Shown in pieces: positions 8,531 to 16,344 of a stretch of 64,000 nucleotides of DNA. This DNA comes from UBA8914 sp034002905. Lineage in GTDB: Bacteria > Pseudomonadota > Alphaproteobacteria > UBA9219. Location: the NCBI GenBank assembly GCA_034002905.1, contig JAVEZQ010000006.1, forward strand, positions 34,602 through 98,601. Reading direction: 5' to 3'. A program made the position numbers and the translations under genes. Positions within the stretch are counted from its first letter, which is position 1, and each line of letters opens with the position of its first letter. The notes under the pieces are model-generated. The model was not told the DNA's origin. It was given only the letters and a program-made list of their open reading frames with translations, and did not search any database.

Positions 8531-9156
8531 GCGCGGCCCTCAATGTTGGACAGCTCGATAAGGGCCGTTTTAATGAGATTGTCAAGCGTGGCTGTTTCGC
8601 CCAGTTTGTTCGCGGCATTGGCTATCGCGCCAAAGGCTTCCATGCGTCGATAGCCTAGATGAAGCAGCGCGGAAAGGGCGTCGTCGGTCAAACTGTTTTG
8701 CGGCAGTGGGTTGGCTGTTGACGTTTGTGTTTTGGATGAAGGTAAAAGGACGATATTGGCCACTTTATCCTTCAATTCGGTTACCAAACGAGCCGCTAAT
8801 TTCGGTCCTACGCCATCAGCTGCGGTTAAAGCCCCCTTATCGCCTGAGGCTAGGGCCTGCGCGAGCCTTTCCGGCGTCAATATCCCCAAGATGGAAAGGG
8901 CTGATTTGGTGCCGACGCCTTGGACGGAGGTCAGAAGTTTGAACCAGTCGCGCTCGACGGTTGTCGCAAACCCGAACAGGTTGATGGCGTCTTCACGCAC
9001 ATGGGTGTCGATCCAAAGCACTGCGGTGTCACCGACCTGCCCGATCATATGCTGGGTCTGGGCCGAGCAAGCGACGAGATACCCAACTCCGTTCACGTCC
9101 AAAATAATTTGTTGGCCGGAGATGCTGTCGATCCGTCCCGTCAATTTGCCGATCAT
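8527..9156 (-). CDS. ruvA: Holliday junction DNA-binding protein RuvA
   Basis: 209 residues from the ATG at 9156 (MIGKLTGRID), the canonical RuvA start; the open frame continues upstream without homology. Domain I is MIGKLTGRIDSISGQQIILDVNGV in outline, domain II has helix-hairpin-helix motifs (VQGVGTKSALSIL and DGVGPKLAARLV), and a C-terminal domain III (LLHLGYRRMEAFGAI) contacts RuvB. Start and stop both overlap neighbours by four bases (ruvC, ruvB). Confidence 0.97.
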   Translation of the reverse strand: MIGKLTGRIDSISGQQIILDVNGVGYLVACSAQTQHMIGQVGDTAVLWIDTHVREDAINLFGFATTVERDWFKLLTSVQGVGTKSALSILGILTPERLAQALASGDKGALTAADGVGPKLAARLVTELKDKVANIVLLPSSKTQTSTANPLPQNSLTDDALSALLHLGYRRMEAFGAIANAANKLGETATLDNLIKTALIELSNIEGRA

Positions 9157-9653
9157 GGGGCGACCTTTCTTAAACAGGGGATGTGGTGGGCATGACAAAT
9201 GGCGATGGCCAGCGCGTCTGCGGCATCGGGGGAGAGTTTGCCCGTTCCGGGAAGCAACATGCCGACCATGGCTGTGATTTGCGCCTTATCCGCATGGCCG
9301 TATCCCGTGACGCTTTGCTTGATTTTGTTGGCGGCATATTCTGTCACCCTTAGCCCTGCTTGGGCGGCCGTTAAAATGGCGGCTCCACGCGCTTGCCCCA
9401 ATTTCAAAGCGGAAGCCGCGTTTTTGTTCATAAAGGTCTCTTCGATCGCGGCTTCATCGGGATGATAGGTCTTGATGATCTCGGCGAGTTCGCGTGAAAG
9501 CTGGGCGAGGCGCTCGGCCATTTCTGCATTGGCGGCGGGATTGATACGTCCTGCGGCAATAAAGGACAGGCGGTTGTCCTTTTGCTGGATAATACCCCAG
9601 CCGGTATGCCGAAGGCCGGGGTCTATCCCCAAAAGGCAGCGAATCAGTGTCAT
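9153..9653 (-). CDS. ruvC: Holliday junction endonuclease RuvC
   Basis: 166 residues. The acidic catalytic residues are visible: Asp in GIDPGLRHTGWG, Glu in AAIEETFMNKN, and the C-terminal Asp cluster in SPDAADALAIAICHAH. It cuts Holliday junctions symmetrically. It is the first gene of the ruvCAB-ybgC-tol run. No SOS box of the type seen before lexA is visible immediately upstream. Confidence 0.96.
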   Translation of the reverse strand: MTLIRCLLGIDPGLRHTGWGIIQQKDNRLSFIAAGRINPAANAEMAERLAQLSRELAEIIKTYHPDEAAIEETFMNKNAASALKLGQARGAAILTAAQAGLRVTEYAANKIKQSVTGYGHADKAQITAMVGMLLPGTGKLSPDAADALAIAICHAHHIPCLRKVAP

Positions 9654-9696
9654 AAAAGGAGGATAGAGGGTTTTGTCGTTGGGGGCAAAAGAAGAA

Positions 9697-9738
9697 CAAA
9701 AAAACCGCTGCGGAAAAAGGAGAAACCGCAGCGGCTTT
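9697..9738 (-). terminator. Terminator of the small gene upstream of ruvC
   Basis: Perfect stem CCGCTGCGG (9705-9713) and CCGCAGCGG (9726-9734), with eight A bases at 9697-9704, which read as a U run on the minus-strand transcript. It lies just after the small ORF at 9758-9943 and before ruvC, separating the two transcripts. Confidence 0.8.
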
Positions 9739-9757
9739 GATGATGGAAAAAAAGTTT

Positions 9758-9943
9758 TTACCCGTTTATTAGATCACATTTGTGTGCCCTTGTTATTTGA
9801 CCGCGAGAACCAGCTCGTTTGGCTGTTTCTTTGACTTGGTTTTTCTGTGTAAGCGCAGGCTCGGCCTTGTGCTTATGTTCAGTCACATAGACCGAATTGG
9901 CACTCCAGTTGCTGGAATAGGGCCCCAGATTTAATTTGGTCAT
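9758..9943 (-). CDS. Small basic protein, unknown function
   Basis: 61 residues, unrecognised. I call it a gene because the ATG has a near-perfect ribosome site (GGAGG, six-base spacer) and a strong terminator begins 20 bases after the stop. The protein is hydrophilic and basic, with many Lys, Arg, Gln and Asn, and no membrane segment or cysteine pattern. It is a single-gene transcript between the ruv operon and the nfeD cluster. It could be a nucleic-acid-binding or stress peptide, but that is only a guess from composition. Confidence 0.6.
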   Translation of the reverse strand: MTKLNLGPYSSNWSANSVYVTEHKHKAEPALTQKNQVKETAKRAGSRGQITRAHKCDLING

Positions 9944-10143
9944 AACAAGCCTCCACTACGCTTTAAAATCCTAGCTTCTAAACGTCTTAAATATGAGACC
10001 CATCATACGGGAAAAAAGTTAGGATAGCGTTGAGGTTTCCTTGCATTTTATCTATTTGGCGCAGCCGTTTTTTGTTTCTTTTTTTAGGATTATCTTTACC
10101 ATAGACCCCGCAATAGGGACTTTTCAGCGCGTTAGGGCGGGGG

Positions 10144-10602
10144 ATGGAAAATATGATGTTTGAGCCTTTATGGTGGCATTGGGCATTGGTGGGGTTCGGC
10201 TTTATTTTGGCCGAATTGGCGATGCCGGTTTTCGTCCTTGTCTGGTTCGGTCTTGCGGGTTTTCTTGTGATGCTGGCGCTGCTTGTGGTGCCGACGCTTT
10301 CTTTGACTGTTCAGCTTCTTTTGTGGACGATTTTGTCCGTCTGTATGATGGCTTTATGGTTCCGCATCTTTCGCCGCAGTTATCATAAAGTTCTGGTCGG
10401 GCGTTCCTCGGCCAATTTGGTGGGCGAGGTCGGTTTGATTGTTCAGGCGGTTGCGCCGTTTCAAGCGGGACGTGTTCGTTTTCAAAAGCCGCTGGTCGGC
10501 TCCGATTTGTGGGACTGCACGGCAGAGGAAGAAATCTCCGTTGGCATGCGTGTGCGTGTTGAATCTGTTGAAGGCAACAAGGTCGTCGTGAAAAAGGTAT
10601 AG
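10144..10602 (+). CDS. NfeD-family membrane protein
   Basis: 152 residues. Three to four hydrophobic segments fill residues ~10-75, then a soluble OB-fold domain follows (LVGEVGLIVQAVAPFQAGRVRF through VEGNKVVVKKV). This is the short NfeD form that works with SPFH proteins in membrane microdomains. It is followed by a second OB-type gene and an SPFH gene in one tight run. Confidence 0.8.
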   Translation: MENMMFEPLWWHWALVGFGFILAELAMPVFVLVWFGLAGFLVMLALLVVPTLSLTVQLLLWTILSVCMMALWFRIFRRSYHKVLVGRSSANLVGEVGLIVQAVAPFQAGRVRFQKPLVGSDLWDCTAEEEISVGMRVRVESVEGNKVVVKKV

Positions 10603-10607
10603 GGCTG

Positions 10608-11003
10608 TTGAAAGATTTTATACAAATGCTGCGCGCAATCGTGCCCCTTGCGTTGGGACTGGCTCTGGCGTGGTTTGTTTTGGTGGGTGTTTTTGCTCTG
10701 TCTCTGTTTGTGATCTTACCGCTCTTGCTCGTCTTGGGTGTGATTGGGACCCTTGTGGCGTGGCATTATAAAAAGAAAATGCAAACGGCAACCGAAGGGG
10801 AAATAGGCGTTGCTGTCGAAAACCTTGTTCCCGGTCAGTCGGGCCTTGTGCGGTTTGAGCGCATGGCCGGAGGCGGTGCGTCTGTGCTTGCTTTTACGAC
10901 CAGCCTTCCCTGCGAAAGCCTCGTGCCTATTCATGCGGGGGCGACGGTATCTGTTGTGCGTGTCGAAGGAAAAACCATTCTTGTTCAAAAACTGGAGGAT
11001 TAA
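10608..11003 (+). CDS. Second NfeD-like OB-fold membrane protein
   Basis: 131 residues. Two hydrophobic segments (residues ~10-55, ALGLALAWFVLVGVFALSLF and LPLLLVLGVIGTLVAW) precede a C-terminal domain resembling the OB part of the preceding gene (GLVRFERMAGGGA and VSVVRVEGKTILVQKL). The start is uncertain: TTG at 10608, or ATG at 10626. It lies between nfeD and an SPFH gene, so it probably belongs to the same complex. It may be a diverged duplicate of the preceding gene. Confidence 0.6.
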   Translation: MKDFIQMLRAIVPLALGLALAWFVLVGVFALSLFVILPLLLVLGVIGTLVAWHYKKKMQTATEGEIGVAVENLVPGQSGLVRFERMAGGGASVLAFTTSLPCESLVPIHAGATVSVVRVEGKTILVQKLED

Positions 11004-11006
11004 GCC

Positions 11007-11864
11007 ATGAGTGCATCGTTAATTGTCGTCATAGCCTTTTTGCTTTTCGTGTTTGTGACATTGTCAAAAGGCATCCGTATTGTGCCGCAAGGCGAGGAAT
11101 GGGTGATCGAGCGGTTGGGCAAATATCACGAAACCTTTATGCCCGGCCTCAACTTTATGATTCCTTATATCGACAATGTCTCACAGCGCATTGTCACAAA
11201 GGATGTTTTGCTGGATGTGCAGGAGCAAGAAGTGATTACCAAGGACAATGCCGTGATCCTTGCCAACGCGATTGCGTTTGTCAAAGTCACTGATCCCGTT
11301 AAAGCCGTTTATGGCGTTGTCGATTTTGCCGAAGCTATTCGCTACCTGATCATGACAACTTTGCGTTCGATCATTGGCGAGATGGAGCTGGACGAAGCCC
11401 TTTCCTCGCGTGAGCAGATCAAGGCTCGTTTGCGTGAAAGCATTGCGGACGAAGTGATGGATTGGGGTCTGACGATCCGTTCCGTTGAAATTCAGGACAT
11501 CAAGCCTTCGCCGACGATGCAGCGCGCGATGGAACTGCAAGCGTCTGCCGAACGTGAAAGAAAAGCGACGGTCACAAAGGCGGAAGGTGAAAAGCAAGCG
11601 GCGATCTTGCAGGCCGATGCTCGTCTTGAAGCGTCAAAGCGTGATGGCGAGGCTCAAATCGTTTTGGCCGATGCATCTGCCCAAGCGATCCACAAGGTTA
11701 TGCAGGCTGCGGCTGGTGCGGACACCTCTTTGGCATACCTTCTTGGCGAAAAATATATCAAGGCGATGGGCCATCTGGCCGAGTCCCAGAATGCCAAGAC
11801 GGTTCTGCTCCCCGCCGATATTCAGGAAACGGTTCGCGGTTTGATGGGCAAATTAAGGGCGTAA
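11007..11864 (+). CDS. SPFH/stomatin-family membrane protein (QmcA-like)
   Basis: 285 residues. An N-terminal membrane segment (LIVVIAFLLFVFVTL) is followed by the SPFH domain (GIRIVPQGEEWVIERLGKYHETFMPG, split across ~25-50) and a long helical region rich in Ala, Glu and Lys (SAERERKATVTKAEGEKQA). It forms oligomeric scaffolds in the membrane and typically pairs with NfeD proteins, which precede it here by only a few bases. It resembles QmcA/stomatin rather than HflK or HflC. Confidence 0.88.
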   Translation: MSASLIVVIAFLLFVFVTLSKGIRIVPQGEEWVIERLGKYHETFMPGLNFMIPYIDNVSQRIVTKDVLLDVQEQEVITKDNAVILANAIAFVKVTDPVKAVYGVVDFAEAIRYLIMTTLRSIIGEMELDEALSSREQIKARLRESIADEVMDWGLTIRSVEIQDIKPSPTMQRAMELQASAERERKATVTKAEGEKQAAILQADARLEASKRDGEAQIVLADASAQAIHKVMQAAAGADTSLAYLLGEKYIKAMGHLAESQNAKTVLLPADIQETVRGLMGKLRA

Positions 11865-11889
11865 GGGGCCATGTGTAAAAGGATGTGTC

Positions 11890-11909
11890 ATGCCCGCGAA
11901 AGCGGGCAT
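11890..11909. repeat. REP-like palindrome
   Basis: ATGCCCGC-GAAA-GCGGGCAT, an 8-base perfect stem with a GAAA tetraloop, between the SPFH gene and tsaD. The form resembles dispersed extragenic palindromes found in many alphaproteobacterial genomes; only one copy is recognisable in this window. It may also end or stabilise the upstream transcript. Confidence 0.5.
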
Positions 11910-11967
11910 CCACGCATCGTATCAAAAATAGAGGGGAGCGGTTGTTTTTGAGAAGAGCAGGTTTGTT

Positions 11968-13011
11968 GTGATTGTTTTAGGGCTAGAGACAAGTTGTGAT
12001 GAAACGGCTGTCGGGGTTGTGGACCGCGCGCGGCCTGCGGGTTCGCGGATTCTTGCGCAATGTGTCGCTACGCAGTTTGAGGAGCATAGGCCTTATGGCG
12101 GCGTCGTGCCAGAAATTGCGGCACGGGCGCATTTAGACAAGATGGATATGTTGGTCGAAAACGCGTTGGTCCAAGCGGGCCTTTCGTTCGATCAAATCGA
12201 CGGGATTGCCGCAACCTGTGGGCCGGGTCTGATTGGTGGTGTGATGGTTGGCGCGATGACCGGCAAGGCGCTGGCGGCGGTTAGTGGCAAACCTTTTATC
12301 GCGGTCAATCATCTGGAAGCGCATGCGTTGACGGTTCGCCTGATGCATGATGTCGCCTTTCCTTATCTGCTGATGCTGATGTCCGGCGGTCATTGCCAGA
12401 TCCTTCTGGTCAATGGTGTAGGGCAATATCAGCAACTCGGAACCACGCTGGATGACGCCGTCGGCGAGTGTTTTGACAAAAGCGCCAAGCTCTTGGGGCT
12501 TGGCTATCCCGGCGGACCCTTGCTTGAAAAAGCGGCACAGAAAGGTCGGGCGCATAGCCATGACTTGCCGCGACCTTTATGTGGGCGCGCGGGTTGTGAC
12601 TTTTCTTTTTCAGGCCTGAAAACGGCCGTCCGCCAAAAGGTCGAGCAGCAGGCACATCCCCTTTCGGAAAGCTTTGTTGCGGACATGGCGGCCAGCCTTC
12701 AACATACAATCGCGGATATTTTAGAGGATCGGGCTCGGCAGGCTTTCGCGATGATCGAGGCGCCTGTGACGGCGCTGGTGGTTGGCGGCGGCGTTGCGGC
12801 CAACACGGCTATTCGTGAAAGGTTGACGCAAACGGCAGCTTCACAGGGGTTGTCTTTTCTTGCCCCGCCTGTATCGTTGTGCACGGATAATGGTGTAATG
12901 ATCGCGTGGGCAGGTGCTGAGCGTTTGGCCTTGGGCTTGACGGATGATCTGTCCTTTCGGGCAAGACCGCGCTGGCCTTTGGCTGAGTTAAGCAAGGAAA
13001 CAGGGGCATAG
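11968..13011 (+). CDS. tsaD: tRNA N6-adenosine threonylcarbamoyltransferase TsaD
   Basis: 347 residues from a GTG start (MIVLGLETSCDETAVGVVD). The metal-binding motif NHLEAHAL, the nucleotide-binding MSGGHCQI and the C-terminal GGGVAANTAIRERL of the ASKHA fold are all present. It transfers threonylcarbamoyl to A37 of ANN-decoding tRNAs with TsaB/TsaE. It is followed after one base by gpsA, a pairing seen in many alphaproteobacteria. Confidence 0.96.
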   Translation: MIVLGLETSCDETAVGVVDRARPAGSRILAQCVATQFEEHRPYGGVVPEIAARAHLDKMDMLVENALVQAGLSFDQIDGIAATCGPGLIGGVMVGAMTGKALAAVSGKPFIAVNHLEAHALTVRLMHDVAFPYLLMLMSGGHCQILLVNGVGQYQQLGTTLDDAVGECFDKSAKLLGLGYPGGPLLEKAAQKGRAHSHDLPRPLCGRAGCDFSFSGLKTAVRQKVEQQAHPLSESFVADMAASLQHTIADILEDRARQAFAMIEAPVTALVVGGGVAANTAIRERLTQTAASQGLSFLAPPVSLCTDNGVMIAWAGAERLALGLTDDLSFRARPRWPLAELSKETGA

Positions 13012-13012
13012 G

Positions 13013-14020
13013 ATGATGAATTCTTTTCAGCATTTTGGTGTAATAGGGGCAGGCGCGTGGGGGACGGCCTTGGCGCAAACCTTGCGTTGTGCGGGGCGTG
13101 ATGTCACGCTTTGGGCACGCGAAGCGGAGGTCGTCGAGGCGATCCGTTCAACGCATCTCAACCGCGTTTATCTTCCGCAAATCCCGCTTGATGAGGAACT
13201 CAAGGCGACGAATGACCTTGCCGCGCTTTCCTCTTGCGATGTGCTTCTTTTGGTCGTGCCAGTTCAGCATATGCGTAGCGTTTGCCAGCAGCTCACCAAG
13301 GTTGGGCTTGGAGCGCAGACGCCCATCCTTGTCTGTTCAAAGGGTATCGAGATTGGCACGCTCAAATTTCCCTCGCAGATTATCGAGGAAACGCTGTCCG
13401 GACATCCGGTTGCCGTCCTCTCCGGCCCCAGCTTTGCAATCGAGGTCGCCAGCGACCTGCCCACGGCAGTGACGTTGGCCTGTCGGGATGAGGATTTGGC
13501 GACGTTTTTGTGTCATGCGATCAGCAGCCGCAATTTCCGGCCCTATTCAGCAACGGATGTGATCGGGGCGCAAATCGGCGGTGCGATCAAAAATGTTCTG
13601 GCTGTTGCGACAGGTATCGCCACAGGCTGCCAGATGGGCGAGAATGCGCGTGCTGCGTTGATTACGCGTGGCCTTGCTGAGATGATGCGTGTTGGGAGTG
13701 CACTGGGCGGACGCGCCGAAACCATGATGGGTCTGTCGGGTCTTGGCGATTTGGTTTTGACCTGCTCCAGCACCCAGTCGCGTAACATGTCCTTAGGTTA
13801 TGCCTTGGGGCAGGGGCGCAAGCTTGCCGATATCTTGGCCGAGCGAAAATCGGTGGCCGAGGGTGTGCCGACGTCTGCTGCTGCCGCCGCTCTGGCCAAA
13901 CGGCTCGGGATTGATATGCCGATTGTTCAAGCGACAGACGCCATTTTGAACAAGGGCGCAGATGTTCAGACGGTGATCGCTGGCCTCTTGGCGCGGCCGA
14001 TCAGGGCTGAAGTGGGATAA
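13013..14020 (+). CDS. gpsA: Glycerol-3-phosphate dehydrogenase [NAD(P)+]
   Basis: 335 residues. The N-terminal Rossmann motif is GVIGAGAWGTALAQTL. CSKGIE and LSGPSFAIEVASDLPTAV follow, and the catalytic Lys sits in IGGAIKNVLAVATGIATG. It reduces dihydroxyacetone phosphate to sn-glycerol-3-phosphate for phospholipid synthesis. Two consecutive ATGs (13013, 13016) are possible starts. Coupled to tsaD with a one-base gap. Confidence 0.96.
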   Translation: MMNSFQHFGVIGAGAWGTALAQTLRCAGRDVTLWAREAEVVEAIRSTHLNRVYLPQIPLDEELKATNDLAALSSCDVLLLVVPVQHMRSVCQQLTKVGLGAQTPILVCSKGIEIGTLKFPSQIIEETLSGHPVAVLSGPSFAIEVASDLPTAVTLACRDEDLATFLCHAISSRNFRPYSATDVIGAQIGGAIKNVLAVATGIATGCQMGENARAALITRGLAEMMRVGSALGGRAETMMGLSGLGDLVLTCSSTQSRNMSLGYALGQGRKLADILAERKSVAEGVPTSAAAAALAKRLGIDMPIVQATDAILNKGADVQTVIAGLLARPIRAEVG

Positions 14021-14205
14021 CCGTACGAAGGGAGGGGGGGCGAAAAACTTCCCCCAAAGGTCTCTAGAAACGACACAGAAGACGCGTGAGGCGCCTTGCG
14101 GACTTTTCCGCACACCCCCTAGCCTAGAAAAATAAGCTTACCAGCGGCCGCTTATTAGGCTTTTAGGGCTATGTTGATAATTAAGGTTAATTCCGGCGGC
14201 ATGAC
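14021..14205. other. Convergent gpsA-lexA intergenic region
   Basis: 185 bases between converging genes. A 7-base inverted repeat, AATAAGC and GCTTATT, flanks a GC-rich loop near 14130-14156 and may act as a weak terminator. I see no gene or recognisable RNA. Confidence 0.35.
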
Positions 14206-14895
14206 TCAATATTTGCGCATAAGGCCGACGAGCTTGCCCTGAACCTGAACGCGGTCGGCGGGCAGGGTGCGGGGCTCATAGCGGGTATTGGCGGGAACAA
14301 GTGTAACAGAGCCCTTATCGCGTTGAAGATATTTGAGCGTCGCTTCGTGCCCATCGATCAAGGCAACAATAATAGCCCCGTTATCGGCTGTCTCTGCACG
14401 GCGAATGATGACCTGATCGCCGTTCATAATTCCTGCCTCGATCATGGAGTCGCCCGAAATCTCCAGCAGATAATGATCACCCGCACTTTTCCCCCGTGCG
14501 TTGGCGATAAGACCCAGCGGAACGTCCATATGGCCCTGAATATCGCTGATGGCTTCAATGGGTGTGCCTGCGGCAATGCGTCCATAAACGGGAAGGGAAA
14601 GCGTATCTTGTAGCGCCGTTTTGGCGTTTTGCAGCGCGTCCTTGATCGGTTGAACGACCCTTGTGGCCGCGCTTTCGGGATTATCGGGAAGACGAATGAT
14701 TTCAAGGGCGCGTGCCCGATGCGGCAAACGGCGAATAAAGCCCCGTTCTTCCAGTCCGGTGATAAGGCGATGAATACCGGATTTGGATCGCAGGCCGAGG
14801 GCCGCCTTCATTTCGTCGAAAGAGGGGGGAATCCCTTCGCTTTCCATGCGGTCACGGATCAGGAAGAGGAGTTCTTTTTGTTTGCGCGTTAGCAT
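14206..14895 (-). CDS. lexA: LexA repressor
   Basis: 229 residues. The N-terminal winged helix (MLTRKQKELLFLIRDRMESE, then GLRSKSGIHRLITGLEERGFI) binds DNA. The autocleavage site Ala-Gly lies in GRIAAGTP (~residue 107); the catalytic Ser is in ISGDSMIEAGI and the Lys in GHEATLKYL. It represses SOS genes and self-cleaves with RecA. An SOS box in its own promoter (14948-14962) indicates autoregulation. Confidence 0.97.
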   Translation of the reverse strand: MLTRKQKELLFLIRDRMESEGIPPSFDEMKAALGLRSKSGIHRLITGLEERGFIRRLPHRARALEIIRLPDNPESAATRVVQPIKDALQNAKTALQDTLSLPVYGRIAAGTPIEAISDIQGHMDVPLGLIANARGKSAGDHYLLEISGDSMIEAGIMNGDQVIIRRAETADNGAIIVALIDGHEATLKYLQRDKGSVTLVPANTRYEPRTLPADRVQVQGKLVGLMRKY

Positions 14896-14947
14896 GGCCC
14901 TGCATTTCCAAGACTAGATAGAGAAAAAGAACAAACGTCTTTGTTTT

Positions 14948-14962
14948 GTTCTATGTTAGTTC
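14948..14962 (-). promoter_or_regulatory. LexA-binding SOS box upstream of lexA
   Basis: GTTC-TATGTTA-GTTC, exactly the GTTC-N7-GTTC direct repeat used by alphaproteobacterial LexA. It is 53-67 bases before the lexA start, in the position expected for autorepression. Confidence 0.88.
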
Positions 14963-14972
14963 TTGGTTTGTG

Positions 14973-16100
14973 TCAAGGGCGTTTCAATTTTGTCTTCGCA
15001 AACTCCATCCAGCCTGCAACGGCAATTAGCAGCACACAACCGAGGAGTACCATCGCTAGACTGACGATCCGGTCATAGTCGGTCAGGATCAACAAAGTGG
15101 ACACGAGAAGGGAAAGGATTGTCCCGCTGATGTAAACGGGCAGAGAATGACGACCGCACAGCATCATCAGGCTGACATCCCGTCGCGCCCAAAAACGGTG
15201 TGTCCGGTTCGGAAGAACCCACACGCCGACAATGGCTAGACAGGCGAAGTGCAGCAGCCTGATGAGGGATACATTTGTTTTGTCATCAAGGATCAAGACA
15301 GCTTCGGGAACGATACGGAACGTGCATTGGGGGATGATGTTGACCCATGGCGCAACGGTGATAACGGATAGGAAAAGGATGGTAAGGGCTGTGTAGAACA
15401 CAGGTGTTTTTCGAGCAAAAGCGACCAGAGCTTTATGCTGCGCTGCGCAGAGAATGCCGCCGACAAAAAGAACCTGCCAAGCCAACGGATTAAAGAACCA
15501 TGTCCGGTCAATCGGAAAGTTGGGCAGCGACAGGTTAAAATATCCGGCACAAAACCAAAGGGCCAAAGAAGCGCCCGCCGCGAGCCATGGCGTTAGACGC
15601 ATCAAGAGCCAAGTGAGAGGAAAAAACGCCATCAACACGACATAAAGCGGCAAGATATCTCCAAGATTGGGCAAATACCGCAAAGTAAGCAGGCGAGGAA
15701 TGGCTTCGCCGGGTTGTGTCAGAAGGGGTAGGAAATTGTACCCCTCGATAATGGGGCCAACTTTCCAGATGGCGTTTGTCCATGCCAAAAGGCCGGCCAT
15801 GCCTACAACCAGTAAAATATGCGCACATAAGAGCTGCCAAATGCGTTTGGCAACACGCAGGCATCCTGTAGAAAAGCCGCCATGAACAAAAAACTTTTGA
15901 AAGGCCAAATAGGAACTGATCCCGGAAAGAAAAACGAAAACCTCGGCTGAATCTGAAAACCCCCAGTTTCTAAGCGTCAGGGCGGCAAGGATCTGACCGG
16001 GAATATGATTGATATAAATCATCAACAAATAGATGCCACGCCAGAAATCGACTGACAGATTGCGCCCCGATGGAGCAGCGACGGCGGGAGCAAGAGACAT
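14973..16100 (-). CDS. OpgC-like integral membrane acyltransferase
   Basis: 375 residues with about ten hydrophobic segments. The N-terminus NLSVDFWRGIYLLMIYINHIPG is the OpgC-family opening, in which the conserved His and Asp/Arg lie at the first membrane helix. EVFVFLSGISSYLAF follows. OpgC proteins add succinyl groups to periplasmic glucans; acyl donor and acceptor here are unknown. It stands alone, reading away from flgE, 72 bases upstream of the lexA start region. It may modify another surface polysaccharide. Confidence 0.75.
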   Translation of the reverse strand: MSLAPAVAAPSGRNLSVDFWRGIYLLMIYINHIPGQILAALTLRNWGFSDSAEVFVFLSGISSYLAFQKFFVHGGFSTGCLRVAKRIWQLLCAHILLVVGMAGLLAWTNAIWKVGPIIEGYNFLPLLTQPGEAIPRLLTLRYLPNLGDILPLYVVLMAFFPLTWLLMRLTPWLAAGASLALWFCAGYFNLSLPNFPIDRTWFFNPLAWQVLFVGGILCAAQHKALVAFARKTPVFYTALTILFLSVITVAPWVNIIPQCTFRIVPEAVLILDDKTNVSLIRLLHFACLAIVGVWVLPNRTHRFWARRDVSLMMLCGRHSLPVYISGTILSLLVSTLLILTDYDRIVSLAMVLLGCVLLIAVAGWMEFAKTKLKRP

Positions 16101-16263
16101 TCAAACGGCCACGCATGATAGAAGATGGTCTGTCATGCCCAAAGTCTTCGCCTTATGCAAGGGGCTTTTTCTTGTGGCGCGTTTGTTCGGCAAAAACTGC
16201 AACATGGGTAATTTTTTCCACAGTAGTCGAGTCCTGCATCATTAGAAATCAACAGGTTGCATT

Positions 16264-16280
16264 TTGGCATGGCGCTTGCT
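16264..16280 (+). promoter_or_regulatory. Sigma-54 promoter of the flgE operon
   Basis: TTGGCAT-GGCGC-TTGCT matches the -24/-12 consensus (TGGCAC-N5-TTGC) with correct GG-GC spacing and one mismatch. It lies 65 bases before the flgE ATG. RpoN control of hook genes is established in Caulobacter and other bacteria, so this fits the downstream gene. Confidence 0.82.
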
Positions 16281-16344
16281 GCTAGTCAGAGTGCGTGTGA
16301 GGAAGCGAGTCTTTTGCGCAACAAGGTTCAAAGCGAGGTGTTTC

